Shown: positions 1 to 12,046, counted from the stretch's first letter. The stretch: DNA of 64,000 nucleotides from Chara braunii (GCA_003427395.1 BFEA01000083.1:2106526-2170525); one strand, 5' to 3'. Program-made: numbers and translations. The notes: generated by a model not told the origin, from the sequence alone.

Positions 1-38
1 ATGGAGATATACATTGCGCATTCGTGTACGTGAGTGGT

Positions 39-59
39 TGTGTGTGTGTGTGTGTGTGG

Positions 60-90
<31 letters not shown>

Positions 91-277
91 AGTTCAGAGA
101 AGGAATGAAAAAGAGAGAGAAAGTGGCATAAAGATTACCTGTTTCGTTAACTAATGCCTTGACGTTTGTCGAGCGAGCTCACTCAAAACGAGAGGGTTGC
201 CGTTTCATAAAAATGTATCTGATAGGAAAGATAGCCTAAATGCATTTATTTTGACGACATTAATATTGAATTATTAC

Positions 278-346
<69 letters not shown>
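39..346. repeat. Microsatellites (TG)n, (A)n and (TTA)n
   Basis: A (TG)n run at 39-58 and an A run at 60-87 are followed, after about 180 bases of unassigned sequence, by (TTA)n at 271-346. Polyisoleucine or polyasparagine ORFs over the triplet tract are artefacts. Confidence 0.9.
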
Positions 347-502
347 GATAGATACCATTATTACTATCATTGCTAATAATACTACTATTAGAGCAAACTT
401 ATCACAGCTACATAGAGGAGAGGAGTAACACGAAGAAGGGGAAGAAACGGGAGGAAGGGAAGTAGAGAGGAGAGGAAATGAACGATAGGCTGAGGAGATA
501 TC

Positions 503-990
503 ATGATAGCTTGCGAAAGGGGAAAGAAGAAAAAGAAGATAAAGAAGAGGAAGAAGGAGAAGAAAAATAAGAAGAAGAAGCAGAAGAAGACGGAGAAGGA
601 GGAAACGACCACTACAAAGAGAAACAGAATCACACAAGCACATACACACGCACACAAACAGAGAGAAAAAAAGAGAGGGAGAGGATACATACCTGACCAG
701 GGTCTTCCGCTTTGGTGCTACATAGTACGTGGTCTGTGCCTCGGTGCTTTGTGGTACGTGAGTCGACGTTCTGCGTGAATTTGGTGAGCTTCGTGCTTGG
801 TGCTTTCCGAGAAGCATTGTGGATTTTGTGCTTCATGCTTCGTGCTTCGTCATTGTGGATTCGGTGCTTGGTGCATCATGGGTTCCTGATGGATTCGGTG
901 CATGGTACTGCGCGCTCCATGGCTCCCAAATCAACGGTTCATGTTATTTAGTGCTCCGTGCTTAGTGCTTTGGTGCTTCATACCTTGTGA
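503..990. repeat. Purine-rich tract and degenerate GTGCTT repeats
   Basis: 503-610 is nearly pure A/G (GAA-type triplets). 690-990 contains many loosely spaced copies of GTGCTT, such as GTGCTTCGTGCTTGGTGC, with no open frame of note. No gene is seen. Confidence 0.6.
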
Positions 991-1059
991 GTTAGAAAGG
1001 GAGAAGAAATGAAGAAGAACCAGAAGAGGAGTGAACAACAGTCAAGAAAAGAGAGAGAG

Positions 1060-1275
1060 GGGCATCAGACAGATAGATACACGAGACAGACAATCACAGA
1101 CAATCAACCAAACAGACACAGACGGTCAAACGGACCAATTCAGACAGACATATATAGACAAGACAGACCGACAGACAGACAGACAGGCAAACAGAGAGAA
1201 AACAGACAAACAAACATATAGAGCAGGCACAGACAGACAGAACAGATACAGACAGAAGAACAGACAGACAAACAC

Positions 1276-1310
<35 letters not shown>
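1060..1310 (+). repeat. Degenerate (ACAG)n tract grading into (GA)n
   Basis: Interrupted ACAGACAG tetranucleotides run to about 1280 and pass into (GA)n. A similar tract precedes the related module at 3880, so it is part of the repeat unit's architecture. Confidence 0.8.
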
Positions 1311-1680
1311 TGATGGTGATGATGCGAGGGCACATACCTGGTATTAGTGACGACCTGCATTTGTCGACATCTTCAAGTACTTCGTTGGCTGCCAACGTCA
1401 ACAGTTGCATTGTCATTTAGTAGGCAGGTAGTAGCCATGTAGGAGGTAGACTGGGCATCGAGCACTGAGTACTTGAAGGGAGAAGGGACTGGGTACATAT
1501 GTTGATGGTGGCAAGAGCAAGTTGTCATTAGCATTGGTTATCAGTGCTACGATTCTCTATTGGAATCGTATTGGTGCAACGCCACTTTCTTGATACTGTG
1601 ATATGATGTGGCTTTCAATGTGATCATGCAGCTTGAGTATTGTCATCTTGCTATCACTTTTTTTTTTTCACATGGAGAGA
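1310..1680 (-). repeat. Module family B, copy 1
   Basis: The segment around GGCACATACCTGGTAT is shared with 3880-4180 and, in reverse complement, with 41345-41700. Similarity continues through a TTGCATTGTCA-like block and a TATGTTGATGGTGGC block. Here a (T)n run and (GA)n (1670-1712) follow rather than a (TTA)n tract. On the minus strand it reads towards a GTATGT donor-like site. Confidence 0.7.
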
Positions 1681-1712
1681 AAGAGAGAGAGAGAGAGAGA
1701 GTGAGAGAAGGG

Positions 1713-1850
1713 AGAGAGAGAGGACAGGTAAATGCATACCACAACGTACGGACTAGACGGACATACGGAGGCGAACCTACAGGGCTAGATACGCACAAAC
1801 AAACAGGCATAAACAGGTATAGCGGACGGACACACACAGACTAAGCAGGC
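1713..1850. repeat. Short spacer with degenerate tetranucleotides
   Basis: Remnants of ACAG- and GA-type repeats between two modules. Nothing else is visible. Confidence 0.4.
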
Positions 1851-2369
1851 AGCCATATCCGAGTGGCGCTGTTGTCTGATGGAAAGGGCACATGGTGGTC
1901 CTTGTGTGCCGGTGGCATCTGTGTGTTGAGGAACGAGGTTGTGAGTGTAGCGAGAGACATACCTGGTGCTGGAAGCATACGACATTGACCGTTGTATGCT
2001 TGTACTTCGGAAAGTTGTTGTCGTCAACTTCAGCACTGTAGTATAGGCTAGTTAGGATCTGCCACATGAAGTCTGGGCGCCCAGCGCAGTATAAGATGAC
2101 AACTCTGGTTCTTCATTCACGATGATGATGAGACTATCTCAACATTGTCAAATATGAACTCTTGGTGTGCTCTTATTTGGAGTGTGATGCGATTCTGATG
2201 TTGGTTTGCGGACACGACCATCTGGTCTTGTGTATGTGATGCTATTTGAACTGCTGAAGATCGCTATGGCTCATTTTCCTTTGCCTTTATTTGAACATTG
2301 ATTTCTTTTATTATTACCTTTATTACTATTACTATTGATTGATTGGTATTACTGTTATTTTCATAGATA

Positions 2370-2466
<97 letters not shown>
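1850..2466 (-). repeat. Module family A, inverted copy with (TTA)n tail
   Basis: The reverse complement matches modules at 25.4, 38.6, 40.4, 43.1, 45.5 and 47.5 kb. The minus strand carries the exon-like frame with MWQILTSLYY and AEVDDN, ending in CAG followed by GTATGT near 1950. The (TTA)n tract occupies 2372-2466. Confidence 0.8.
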
Positions 2467-3120
2467 GTTATTATTATTATTTCCTTTTGTAAATGGATCT
2501 ACCTTCCTTTTTACTGCACTTATATGGACACAGACTGCGATAAGTAAGACAAGCGGCCACTCGAAACTCAGAGATATAGTAAAGAAGAATACAATCCGGA
2601 TTCGTGCTCGCTTCAAAATGGCTATGGAGTATCAGCACCTGATACACCTCGATATTGGTCACCAAAATCTCATTTTTGTGCTCTTACATACTCACTTAGT
2701 AACGCCATGGATATCTCATGCGTATCACGCTGCATACACACACACATGCGCGTTGCGCTTCACTACCGGCTATAGCAGCAATGGATATTCTTATCGCTGC
2801 GCTGTGGTTACATTCCCCTTCCCGGACCACTTCATCTTGGGGCATAATTGCAGACCACCTCGCCCGAGCCGCGCTAGCAGCAATCCTGCATGGCTCACAC
2901 AGGACTGAATGAATGACAAGGCGTTGCGTCTTGATTTGTATTTCTGTAGCCCGATGGTCCAACTTTTCCCCTGGACTGGTACACACAGTCTCATACGGTA
3001 CTTGCTGGGCAGGACTCTGACTGACCATGACCGGTACACACGGTCTCGTACGGTACTCGCTGGCTAGACTGAGTGAGACCGGGACTGGGTACCGCCGACT
3101 CAGCGGGGTTGGAATTACCA
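2467..3120 (-). repeat. Inter-module segment
   Basis: The reverse complement matches 39829-40330 and 41770-42180: the CCCGCTGAGTC start, an AGTACCGT block, then a conserved block that translates to variants of ALPFIHSC. A two-copy local repeat (GGTACACAC...CTCGTACGGTACT) lies at 2975-3090. This shows that the repeat unit is longer than the (TTA)n-plus-core part. Confidence 0.65.
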
Positions 3121-3259
3121 CAACCCACTTGCCTCTAGCCTACTATAAGCAACGGATGAGGGGCCACTTCCGGATTTGTCGGAAGCATGTGGATTTGGCC
3201 CATCGGCCCTACAACAACAACGGCCTTAACCTTTTCGGAATACGGCAGATACGGCCATG

Positions 3260-3840
3260 ACTAAAAACTTATAGCCGTGACCACGACACAGACAAGGGCA
3301 TACAAATAGTGTCGGACAGATGACCAAATACACATAACAAATAGATTCAGGCAGATACACAGACAAGCAGACAGATATAGGCACATGCACAAACCAACAG
3401 ACAGATACACTGACAGATACGCTGACGGACAGATAAACGGATGAGGAGCAGACATGCAGACAGACCAAGCAGACATTCAGACCGACTAGACAAACAAGAC
3501 AGGTAGTCTGCCCAAATGGATCATTTGACAGAAGGATAAGAGCTCACCGTCTCGCCAATGGACGTGTGCATGCGAGTGAAGCAAGAGGGTGAGATACGAG
3601 GACTGACAGATATGGCGAACCTGTCACAAACAGATATAGACTGGCAACTGAAGGCCGGCGGCGGCAACAGGGAGGGTCAGGCATACGAAACCAACACAGA
3701 TAGACAGACAAACAAGCCGTACACGAGGCAGACAAACAGAAACAAACAGACAGACAACTGCACAAACAACCTAGACACGAACAAAACACACATGAAGTAC
3801 CGAGCAGATAAATGAACATAGACAAACAAAGGGGCAAACA
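3260..3840 (+). repeat. Degenerate GACA/ACAG tetranucleotide tracts
   Basis: Interrupted GACAGATA and ACAGACAG repeats at 3290-3500 and 3690-3835 flank a short unique stretch. It has the same character as 1060-1310. Confidence 0.7.
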
Positions 3841-3879
3841 TCGCACAGAAAGGGAGAGAAGAGAAAGAGAGAAGAATGA

Positions 3880-4187
3880 TGATGACGGAAATGTGCGGGC
3901 ACATACCTGGTATGGGCGACAACCTGCAATGGCAGGTGTCTTGTTGACTGCCGACTTCGACAGTTGCATTGCCAATTTGTGTAGGGAGTAGGTTGGGCGC
4001 CGAGTAAGAGAAGAATCTGGATACGTATGTTGGTGATGGCGAGAGCATGTTCTCATTGATACTCGACCTCAGTATTCTGGTACGGTATCAAGTGCAGTCC
4101 TGTTTTCCAGACTGTGTCAGGCTTTCTTACTTTCAATATGGCCTGGCAGATAGAAATTTGCCATCTTACCTTCCTTGAATCATTAAA

Positions 4188-4260
<73 letters not shown>

Positions 4261-4280
4261 GCTATTATTATTATTATTGT
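3880..4280 (-). repeat. Module family B, copy 2, with (TTA)n tail
   Basis: Starts with GGGCACATACCTGGTATGG, parallel to 1330, and ends in (TTA)n at 4190-4280. The family B body is shared with 41345-41700 in the opposite orientation. Confidence 0.75.
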
Positions 4281-4940
4281 TATCATTAGGAAGTATTATT
4301 GGTAACTTAGTCGCAGCAGCGTCTTCAATTGTGAATGTACGAGGCCTGATTGAACAAGAGGCGGGGATTGGACGTAAGGGGGGTCGATGCGCGCAGGGAC
4401 ACGTAGCGTAAGGACTATCCATTGTATAGTAGCCGCGGGGAACGCGGCATTGTCACCATATCTGCGCTCAAGCACAACGTGGTGTGTGTGGTAACCAGAG
4501 GACTGGGATATTAGCGGACTATGGCCAGTCACGCGGAACAGCAAGCATGCACCCGCACGGCTGCAAACATATGTGCGGAAACAGCGAGCATTGCGCCAGC
4601 ATAATCTGCGGGCGGGACCACAAGCGGAACGACGTGCATGTGATTGTACCTAAGGCTGTGTGGCAGAAGTTAATGAGAAGAAGGAGCGAGAAGTAGGGAA
4701 ACGTTTTGGCATAAGAGACATTGATTAAAATATTTTCCTCTTCCTGACCCCTTGCTATTTACAGAATCATATGAGAGCATTGATGAAAAGTAGTCAGAAA
4801 TGATGTTATTATTTCTAATATTGTTATAATTGTTATTATTATTATTATTATTATATCATTATTATTATAATTAACCATTATTATTGTTGGTTTATTTCCT
4901 TAATAATGTTATTATTTGATTATTTTCAGTTGACATATGA
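4281..4940. other. Unassigned segment ending in TTA-rich DNA
   Basis: 4281-4800 shows no recognisable gene. 4808-4935 is rich in TTA/ATT triplets, equivalent to the TAA-rich stretch at 36895-37020 next to the other 3' LTR. Confidence 0.4.
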
Positions 4941-4944
4941 CAAA

Positions 4945-5007
4945 ACGGCGGTCGGAGAGAGACGGAGGTTATGGGGCGACGGGAAGGAGAGAAACATGGT
5001 CACTATG
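4945..5007 (+). promoter_or_regulatory. Candidate polypurine tract before the LTR
   Basis: A purine-rich run (CGGTCGGAGAGAGACGGAGG, then GGGAAGGAGAGAAA) precedes the inferred LTR start TGACGG at 5008. The other LTR has a purine-rich run in the same relative place (minus strand, about 36816-36870). The exact boundary is uncertain. Confidence 0.4.
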
Positions 5008-6807
5008 TGACGGTGCCTACCCCTGCTTCATCCTCCTCCCTACTTATCATTGTGTGGTCTCCTTAAGACACCTGTTGTAGGAGGCTCTTGTGCGGGTCGC
5101 CTGTTATTCACGCAGACCATTATTAACCTCTGGAAAGGGATTGACATCCGGATCTTTCGGGAGTATACCTAAAGCAAGTAGTAGGGTGCTTTTGTAAGAG
5201 CCTCAACTATTTGTTTTAGGAAGGGTACTCATGTGTGAGTTATCCCGCTACTCTTAACAGATCTTATGTATACATTGAGTGAGACTAAGCATAAAGTCAA
5301 TTACTCATGAGTGACTTACTCGACTGTCTGCTTTGACTAACCGATTGCTTGGTATTGATCAAGTAGCAGAAGATTCATGTATGAATCGATCTACTACTTG
5401 AGTATGTCAGGACAAATTGAAGAGAAAGGAAAGAGCGATGCTCCTGTTGGAGCAAGATCTTCACGTATCCGGAAAGGGAACAAGGAAAAAAAATAGGACC
5501 GTGGGAGAAAGAAACTTAAGAATCGCCTCGCAGTCCATAGCTGTCTATAGCTTTCGGATGGAAGGCCACAACGATGAATGAGTTGCATCTCATATACGTA
5601 AGCGCCAAATGGTGCGCTTATCCCCAAACGAGAAAACGCAAGACGTGAGAGTGAGGGAAAATATGAGTTTCCCTTAAGACGACTTGGGACACAGGCATGA
5701 GACTCCTTGAGAGAAAGGAGAGAGTGACAGACGGCTTAGGGTAGGGTTGTGAGAGTACGACTAGGGAGAAGACCGGGGATGTCGATCCCAGAGCTCACTA
5801 CCCATGTCTGAGGGCTTGACCCTTACATATCAATGTGTGGGAAATCGAGTGGGGGTGTTGAATCTTTTTTGACCTATGTGTGTGCAGATCCCTGTTTATC
5901 TACTGCATTTCAAGTCGGTTGTTACCGATTCAACTTTTTCCCTTTGACTTGATACCCACCTCTAAAGTCAAACCCTGTGGTCAGTAAAACTGTCACCTGT
6001 GGTCATTGCCTAAATGGTCTTGGTCACTCTCAAGGGTCCTTTGTTAAGAAATGTGAGGGGGTTGGGCTTACGTCTCAGGAAAGACAAGGCTGTCATGCAT
6101 GGTTCGGGAAGTGAGGTACAAGGGGCAATGGTTGATAGTTGACGTCATTAGTGCATGGCATGTGAACTGTTTTTGCATTATTCTGTGCAGGTCTGTTTTG
6201 TGCGTGATTTGGGTTGAACTGGACCTGGTCTGTTGAAGAGTCTTGAACGCACGACACTTGTGAAAGTGGGAAGGGTTCTCGGCGGTAATACCTCCATATT
6301 CATCATATGTCCAACTTAATTATTCTGATGTTCAGTTAAGTCCTAACCGGTTAAGAAAGATAAAACGCTCTTTGGTAGAAAGACAGTTTGATTGATATTT
6401 GTCAAGAAAATAATACATTACGCAGTAGCGGAGATAGACAACCTTTTAAAAGTTCGACCTGAGTGACTAACGGGTCAGTTCAAGGCGTCTTACCGCCCGT
6501 ACCCCATTTTATGCTACAGCGATCGAGTAAACGCCATCGGCCGACCTACCTCTACAAAGGCATGTAAAAGCCTTCGCATGTGGGCCGGTAGCTAAGCAGG
6601 GATACGCCTACCTGAGGGTGGTGACAGCCCCTCGGGTAGAGGTAAGTTGTACCTCGCGACTCCCCGACCTGTCGTGGGGTGTCGTGAGAGGTATAGCACG
6701 CGCGCACGGTCGGAGTGGTGATCGGTTTTTTTTAAGGAATACATCATGCGTGACACGACCGTGAGGTTCAGCGCTCCCAGCGGGGTGCAGGACCACCGCG
6801 CGCGACA
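5008..6807 (+). mobile_element. LTR of the large retrotransposon family (plus orientation)
   Basis: The reverse complement of 34054-36815 and of 62955-64000 aligns with this segment, best over 6440-6807 (blocks such as CAGGGATACGCC, GAGAGGTATAGCAC and GTGACACGACCGTGAGG). It ends in GCGCGACA, the complement of the TGTCGCGC start of the other copies, giving TG...CA termini. It is clearly more diverged (my estimate is 75-80%) and about 1 kb shorter than the 34-kb copy. The left end rests on a TGACGG match and is approximate. Confidence 0.75.
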
Positions 6808-7215
6808 CCGCTCCCCATTTTTTTGTTTTTGAATTTGATGACCCTCCGCACCCAACCCAAAACAAAGTGAAGCGACAACCGGAAAAAGGTTGAGTCATCA
6901 ACACATTAATGACCCCCCGCTGCTCATTTTCCGCCCATCCCCAAACAATTTCTCCTCACCCAAAAAGGAAACAAAAAGGAAATCGGTTCGCCGCCCTCAA
7001 CAAACCCGAACGACCGAATGAAACGACCCTACACTACCCAAAGCCTGGCACGACCAGCCGCACTACCGGTCCGTCTCCTAGCTGCGACCGCACCCTTTGC
7101 ATTTTTGTCTAAACCCCGAAAAGACCCCGACAAACCTCATTTGACGTTCCCGACATTTCCCAAAAAAAAAACGCCACAAAACAACAAAAGAACCATCACG
7201 GTAAGCCCGAACACC
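6808..7215 (+). repeat. Dispersed repeat family C, copy 1
   Basis: Shared with 13280-13745: both have a T run, TTGAATTTGATGAC, CGCACCCAACCCAAAACAAAG, an ACACATT(A/G)ATG block, ACCGGTCCGTCTCCTAGC, and end at ATCACGGTAAGC or GTCACGGTAAGC. It abuts the LTR end exactly, so the LTR may have inserted here. Short ORFs inside are not conserved convincingly. Confidence 0.75.
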
Positions 7216-7728
7216 GGTTACCCTGAACAAATATAAATTGAGTTATTAATCTTTATATTATATAAATTAATTTTCTAAAGAATAAAAAGCAAAAAAAATA
7301 TTTTTTCAAATGACTTATGTAGTAGAATGTGTAACGTATATTGATGATCTAGATATATATGCTTATTATTATTATTAGTAAGAATATGTTATAGCGATAA
7401 ATAAGTTTATGTTAAGAATTAAGTAGCGTTATATTTTATATTATAGTGCAATATAATAAATTGATTTTTGAACCTCCTTCCTGTAATTCCCAAATGAGGA
7501 TCTAACGAGTAGTACATGTAAACCATATGGCAACCTGTACTTCCTAAAGTCGTGCCTGTTAAAAAAAAACTACCATTTTAGAAAACGTACGGGTCACTAC
7601 AAGAGCATTCAACTTCATCCAAATACATACGTTTCTACTCTAATTTTTTTCCGCGGCCGATAGTTGGGCCAAGTAAGGGTGGTTTAAATCATGCATAACA
7701 CATCCATCGAGTTGCAGAGAGAGAGCAC
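7216..7728. other. AT-rich segment without genes
   Basis: Strongly AT-rich to about 7470, then mixed sequence. No ORF, RNA or repeat is recognised. Confidence 0.5.
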
Positions 7729-7739
7729 ATACACATACA

Positions 7740-7787
<48 letters not shown>

Positions 7788-7804
7788 TAGAAAGAGAGAG
7801 AGAG

Positions 7805-7835
<31 letters not shown>

Positions 7836-7836
7836 A
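7729..7836. repeat. (GA)n followed by (A)n
   Basis: Interrupted GAGA run passing into an A-rich run of about 30 bases. Confidence 0.9.
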
Positions 7837-8089
7837 TAGTAGAGGGCATCAACAGAGTGACAAGGGCAAGCAGGAGAATGGGGAGTGGCAGAAAGGAAGA
7901 GAGAGTTGTTCATGTTTGTCAGATGTATGATATGCCATGTCTCAAGGCAGGGCGAGGAGTTTTTTTGCGTCAATCTTTGCCTCACGATCTACTCAACATT
8001 TACATTTTCTTGCATGTATGTGCCAGCGAATCGGGCTTCATATCCTCTGCGATGTACACACACACAGACGCATACATATACACATACAC

Positions 8090-8090
<1 letters not shown>

Positions 8091-8165
<75 letters not shown>
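8091..8165. repeat. (GA)n microsatellite
   Basis: Perfect (GA) dinucleotide run preceded by ACACATAC repeats. Confidence 0.95.
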
Positions 8166-8170
<5 letters not shown>

Positions 8171-8429
8171 TCATGTGGACAGATATATCCAGTATTGAAC
8201 CAGCGTGATGTATCCACTTACCTAGGTTAAGGATAATGAAGCTGACAAACCGATGCTCGGGTGTGGTTGTTCGACCCAACTGCTTCAATCCTAGATCATT
8301 CAATACACACACACGCACACATATGTATTTGTATACAAAGACAAATAATCTTGAATAACCAAGATACATTACAGATAAAGAGAGAGAGAAAAAAAAAAAA
8401 AAAAAGATAGAGAGACATTGTTTTTCCTT

Positions 8430-8560
8430 TCAGTGGCAGTACTATGAGGTAAGTCGCAACATTCGAGACCTACCGGATCGGATTTTTTCTCGCACTTCTT
8501 CGTAATAGTCGTTGTCGTTATAATAACTTGTCGAGATAATTGAAAATAAGTGTCTTCCAT
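8430..8560 (+). repeat. Dispersed repeat family D, copy 1
   Basis: Matches 10905-11030: TTCAGTGGCAGTACTATGAGG versus TTCAGTAGAAGTACAATAAGG, then ACCGG, TTTTTTCTC, CTTCGTA, GTCGTTG and TTATAATA in the same order. Confidence 0.7.
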
Positions 8561-8802
8561 TAGTACCTTGATCAATCTCCCTAGCGTTCAATGGGTAGAG
8601 GTTTGTTCTTATAGAGATAGATTTTCCTCACTACTTCATCCTTCTCCCTTACTACGAGGTAGTTGTCGTATCGTGGCCAGCTCTTGCTCCGGGTGGCCTT
8701 ACACCCTGCATTGGGAGTGCGACTTACCAAAGTCGGGGGTTTTCCTACCAGGTCCGCAGTGATCAGGAACTCCGCAGGAGAAGCCTTCGGTTAAGCCCCT
8801 CT

Positions 8803-9084
8803 GTGTCGGACTCCAAGCTTTGCGAACCTTGTCGGTCGCCACGTGGCAGAACAGGGAGAACCCCGTTACCTTTCAGACCTCTTCCAGCCTGGGAAAAACT
8901 GGCGTCCAGGCCCTCGAGGACCCCCTTCGGCATAGACTGCACAAGAAAAGTGATAACTGTCTCACTCTTAGAGCAGGGGTTGCTAGACTGGGTTATAGGT
9001 TTAACAAAGTTGACTGTGGCTATTCTCATTTACCTTCCTTTTTGCGTTTGGCTATTCGTTTTTCACCAGCATGAGAGTAGGTGA
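8803..9084 (+). CDS. Doubtful 93-codon ORF, not recognised
   Basis: This frame of 93 codons has an arginine/proline-rich first half and a hydrophobic C-terminal stretch (VIGLTKLTVAILIYLPFCVW) that could be a membrane segment. A second 84-codon frame overlaps it, so at most one can be real. I recognise no family and see no splice structure or codon signal that decides. It lies in otherwise unremarkable DNA between repeat families C and D. It may be chance, and I list it only because the surrounding 500 bases look less repetitive than their neighbours. Confidence 0.12.
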   Translation: MSDSKLCEPCRSPRGRTGRTPLPFRPLPAWEKLASRPSRTPFGIDCTRKVITVSLLEQGLLDWVIGLTKLTVAILIYLPFCVWLFVFHQHESR

Positions 9085-10904
9085 GAAAAAGCGACAAAGG
9101 ATGTTGTTTCAGCATCTTGCACCAGCCAGATACTGTTGCTGTAGGTGTCAGCAACTGTAAAGCTACACACAACGCTCAGACTACTAAAAGCATGTCTTAT
9201 TTAATCTACATATGAGCAACCAGATAACGTCCATGGAGACGGCTCGTCAACTTTCAGTGGGAATAGAAAGGGGCTGCAGTTTCCCAGCTTCGAGGTCGTT
9301 TGTCGGATTGACACTTTGGAACTTGTAACAAGACCAGACGTAAAATTTGATATCTTGAACTTGGTGAGACCCGTATATGTAGCAGGAGTAGGTTGTCAAA
9401 GGTGTTCTTAAATCCTAGATGACTAGCTGATTTGGTCTCGTGGTGCTCACCCTAAAATTAAGTGCCAAGGACATAGACATCAAGAACAGACAAGTGGCAG
9501 TTATCCTTGAGCTCCCGATAGAGAACGTCATGACTACTTAAGGTCATGCACATGAAGAACAAACAAATGGCAGTTGTCCTTTGACTCCCGGTAGAGAACG
9601 TTATCATTACTTGACTATCTCGCTGTCTGGGAAGTGATGAGTAGATGTCTTCCAAATCCAAACACAACACATCTGATAACCGCAGGAGAAACAAGCATAA
9701 AAAAAACGGACAACTCTGCGACGACGATGACATCGATTGCCTTGGCAATAAGTTTGTGATTCGGTGTCCACAAGAGTGCATCCGCTACTCTATTACTTCC
9801 ATCGACAGTGCAACAGATCATAAAACAAGATTTAGCAAGAAGGTCAATCCGCCCAACTTGAGTGATATACCGGTCACAACGTGATCCATGTGCATGACAG
9901 AGTGGAGACCATGTAACTGTGGACACCACACTTTCACGACACTTGGAAACTATCCTCTAGGTGCTTATGGTGTAGTCGGGTTGTCGGCTTATCAACTTCA
10001 GTGGAATCAATGGAATCAAAGGCTCAATTGAGAAACATCGACAAGGCTACCAGGGAAATGAATCAGAGGAATGCTTGCTGTGATACCCGGGTAACAAGAC
10101 TGCTACGAAGAGATTGTGGAAGGGAGGAGAGGCTCGACTCTCAGACATACGAACTCGACTCAAAAGTACTAATCTGGGATTTGGAATTTTGGGTTCGAGT
10201 GTGAGTGTGCCCTGAAACAGACTTTGACTCCACGAATAACGATTCCAGCAGCAAAAAGAACTCTTCCAACCAAAAATAGAATGAAGCAGCTGATTGAATG
10301 ATTCACCAACAATACTGCTAACCATTCGTACAACTACTGTGGCCAAGTGAGACTTGGATCTGAACAGGTCCCGTCACATGTTCCCCCCCCTTTCCACACA
10401 AATGCTACTCCGTTCTTCTCCTCTTACGCCATTTTCTTCTTTTATTCTCTTCTCCTCTTTCTTTTTCTTTATTACAATTCTATGTTTCTCATCCTTATTC
10501 ATCTGTATTCCAATTTTCCCCGAATTTTCTCCCCCGCATTATCCGATACGCAACTTTAATCCTATCGATACTATAGATGTATAGTACTCATAAAACAATT
10601 AAAAAAACTTAGCTCGACTTGCTTTTCTTCAGAGGGGTTTGTTTGTAACCGACCACGTAATGATTACATGAACCCGGGATTCAAAAACGCCCGTTTGAAA
10701 GGCTTCTCGTCATAGGCCAGGCGAGTTTACTTTCGAATCGCTTCCTTCTCTTTTGTCCTTCTTCGTCTTTGTCCTTGCTACTTCCTTCTTCTTTTGTTTT
10801 GTGTTTTCCTTTCTCCCGTTCCTTCTCATACACATACACACACGCGCTAGTTGTAGTAGAAGATTCATTGTTCATCTCATCGATGGAAGGTACATAAACT
10901 TACG
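9085..10904. other. Unassigned region with one short tandem duplication
   Basis: About 1.8 kb without a recognisable gene. A roughly 75-bp unit (GACAAGTGGCAGTTATCC... versus AACAAATGGCAGTTGTCC...) is repeated twice at 9468-9620, and 10.4-10.6 kb is T/C-rich. Confidence 0.4.
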
Positions 10905-11030
10905 TTCCTCCTTTCAGTAGAAGTACAATAAGGTGGGCGATAAAATTCGAAACATACCGGTTTTTTCTCCTGCTCCTTCGTAGCAGTCGTTGTTGTTATA
11001 ATAGCTCGTCAAGAGAGTTGAAAATAATGT
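10905..11030 (+). repeat. Dispersed repeat family D, copy 2
   Basis: Second copy of the block at 8430-8560, in the same orientation, about 2.5 kb away. Confidence 0.7.
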
Positions 11031-11106
11031 TGCCTGACGTTTTGTTTACCACTAGTGATTGGTTCATCATTCCTTTGCAACTCGCAACCACCTTGAAGCA
11101 ATGCAG

Positions 11107-12046
11107 AGAGTAGCTTGTAACTCAAGGACAAAGTCCCGGATATATGCTCATATCGCTACCATCAATAGGCAAAGAAGGTAAATCTCATCTTCCTTACCTT
11201 TCTTTCTTTCCCTTTCTTTCCCTTCTTTTTCTTCTCCTCCCTCGTCTCGTTCGTCCCTCTTGTTTCGTGCTCCTACTTCCTGCCTTCCCTTCTCCTCTTC
11301 ACTTCCTCGTATGTATTCTTGGTCAATATTGCATCTCAAAAGAAATACGAGAATCTCCAAGCGCACACCAAGACAAGATCCCAACAAAGAATGCAACCCC
11401 TACTCACTCATGCTACCCTCTTGCCCGTTCTCTGCTGTTAGTCTGTGCACGCACTAGCACATACAATGTTTTTTTCCTTTGCTCCTATCCGAGCATTCGC
11501 AAGCTTGCATATGTGATTACGAAATCACGAGAGCACTGTTTGATATTACGCACAATCAACACAAACTTGTCTTCGCAGAGTAGTTTATAACTCAAGAACA
11601 AAGTCCCGGATCTACGCTCAAATTGCTACCATCAATAGGCACAGAAGGTAAGTCTCCTATTCCTTACCTCTCTTTCTTTCTCCTTTTTCCCCTTCTTCTT
11701 CTTTTCCTCCCTCTTCTCCTTCGTCCCTCTTGCTTCATGCTCCTACTTCCTGCCTTCCCTTTTCCTTCTCACTTCCTCGTATGTATCCTTGGTCAATATC
11801 GCATCTCAACAGAAATGCGAGAACCTCCAAGCGCACACTACGACAAGTTTCCAACAAAGAATGCAACCCTTACTCACTCATGCTACCCTCTTGCCCGTTC
11901 TCTGCTGCTAGTCTGTGCACGCACTAGCACATACAATGACTTTCTCCTTTGCTTCTATCCGAGCATTCGCAGGCTTGCACATGTGATTACGAAACCACGA
12001 GAGCACTGTTTGACATTACGCACAATCATCACAAACTTCTCTTCAT
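11107..12046 (+). repeat. Tandem duplication of a 470-bp unit
   Basis: Unit 1 (11107-11576) and unit 2 (11577-12046) line up with an offset of 470 bases and are mostly identical. Shared blocks include AACAAAGTCCCGGAT-like starts, GCTACCATCAATAGGCA, TGCTCCTACTTCCTGCCTTCC and CACTCATGCTACCCTCTTGC. Both give parallel ORFs of about 150 codons with homologous C-terminal halves (NATPTHSCYPLARSLLLVCA), but the N-terminal part is a pyrimidine-tract translation. Each unit has GAAGGTAARTCTC near its start. Confidence 0.85.

Larger units (their letters stand above)
1..6807 (+). mobile_element. 3' part of a plus-strand copy of the large LTR retrotransposon (left end outside window)
   Basis: Three repeat modules with (TTA)n tracts (1-4.3 kb) are followed by a purine-rich stretch (about 4945-5007) and an LTR (about 5008-6807). 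This mirrors, in reverse complement, the order at 34-48 kb: LTR, purine-rich stretch on the minus strand, then modules. Module orientation relative to the LTR is also the same. I infer that both are 3' ends of one element family placed tail to tail. No gag or pol of this copy is inside the window. Confidence 0.55.

Noticed and set aside
2335-2908. ORFs of polyisoleucine, polytyrosine, polyleucine or polyasparagine over TTA tracts
   Set aside because: Pure triplet microsatellite translation. The same occurs at 271-346, 4190-4280, 37350 and 40376.
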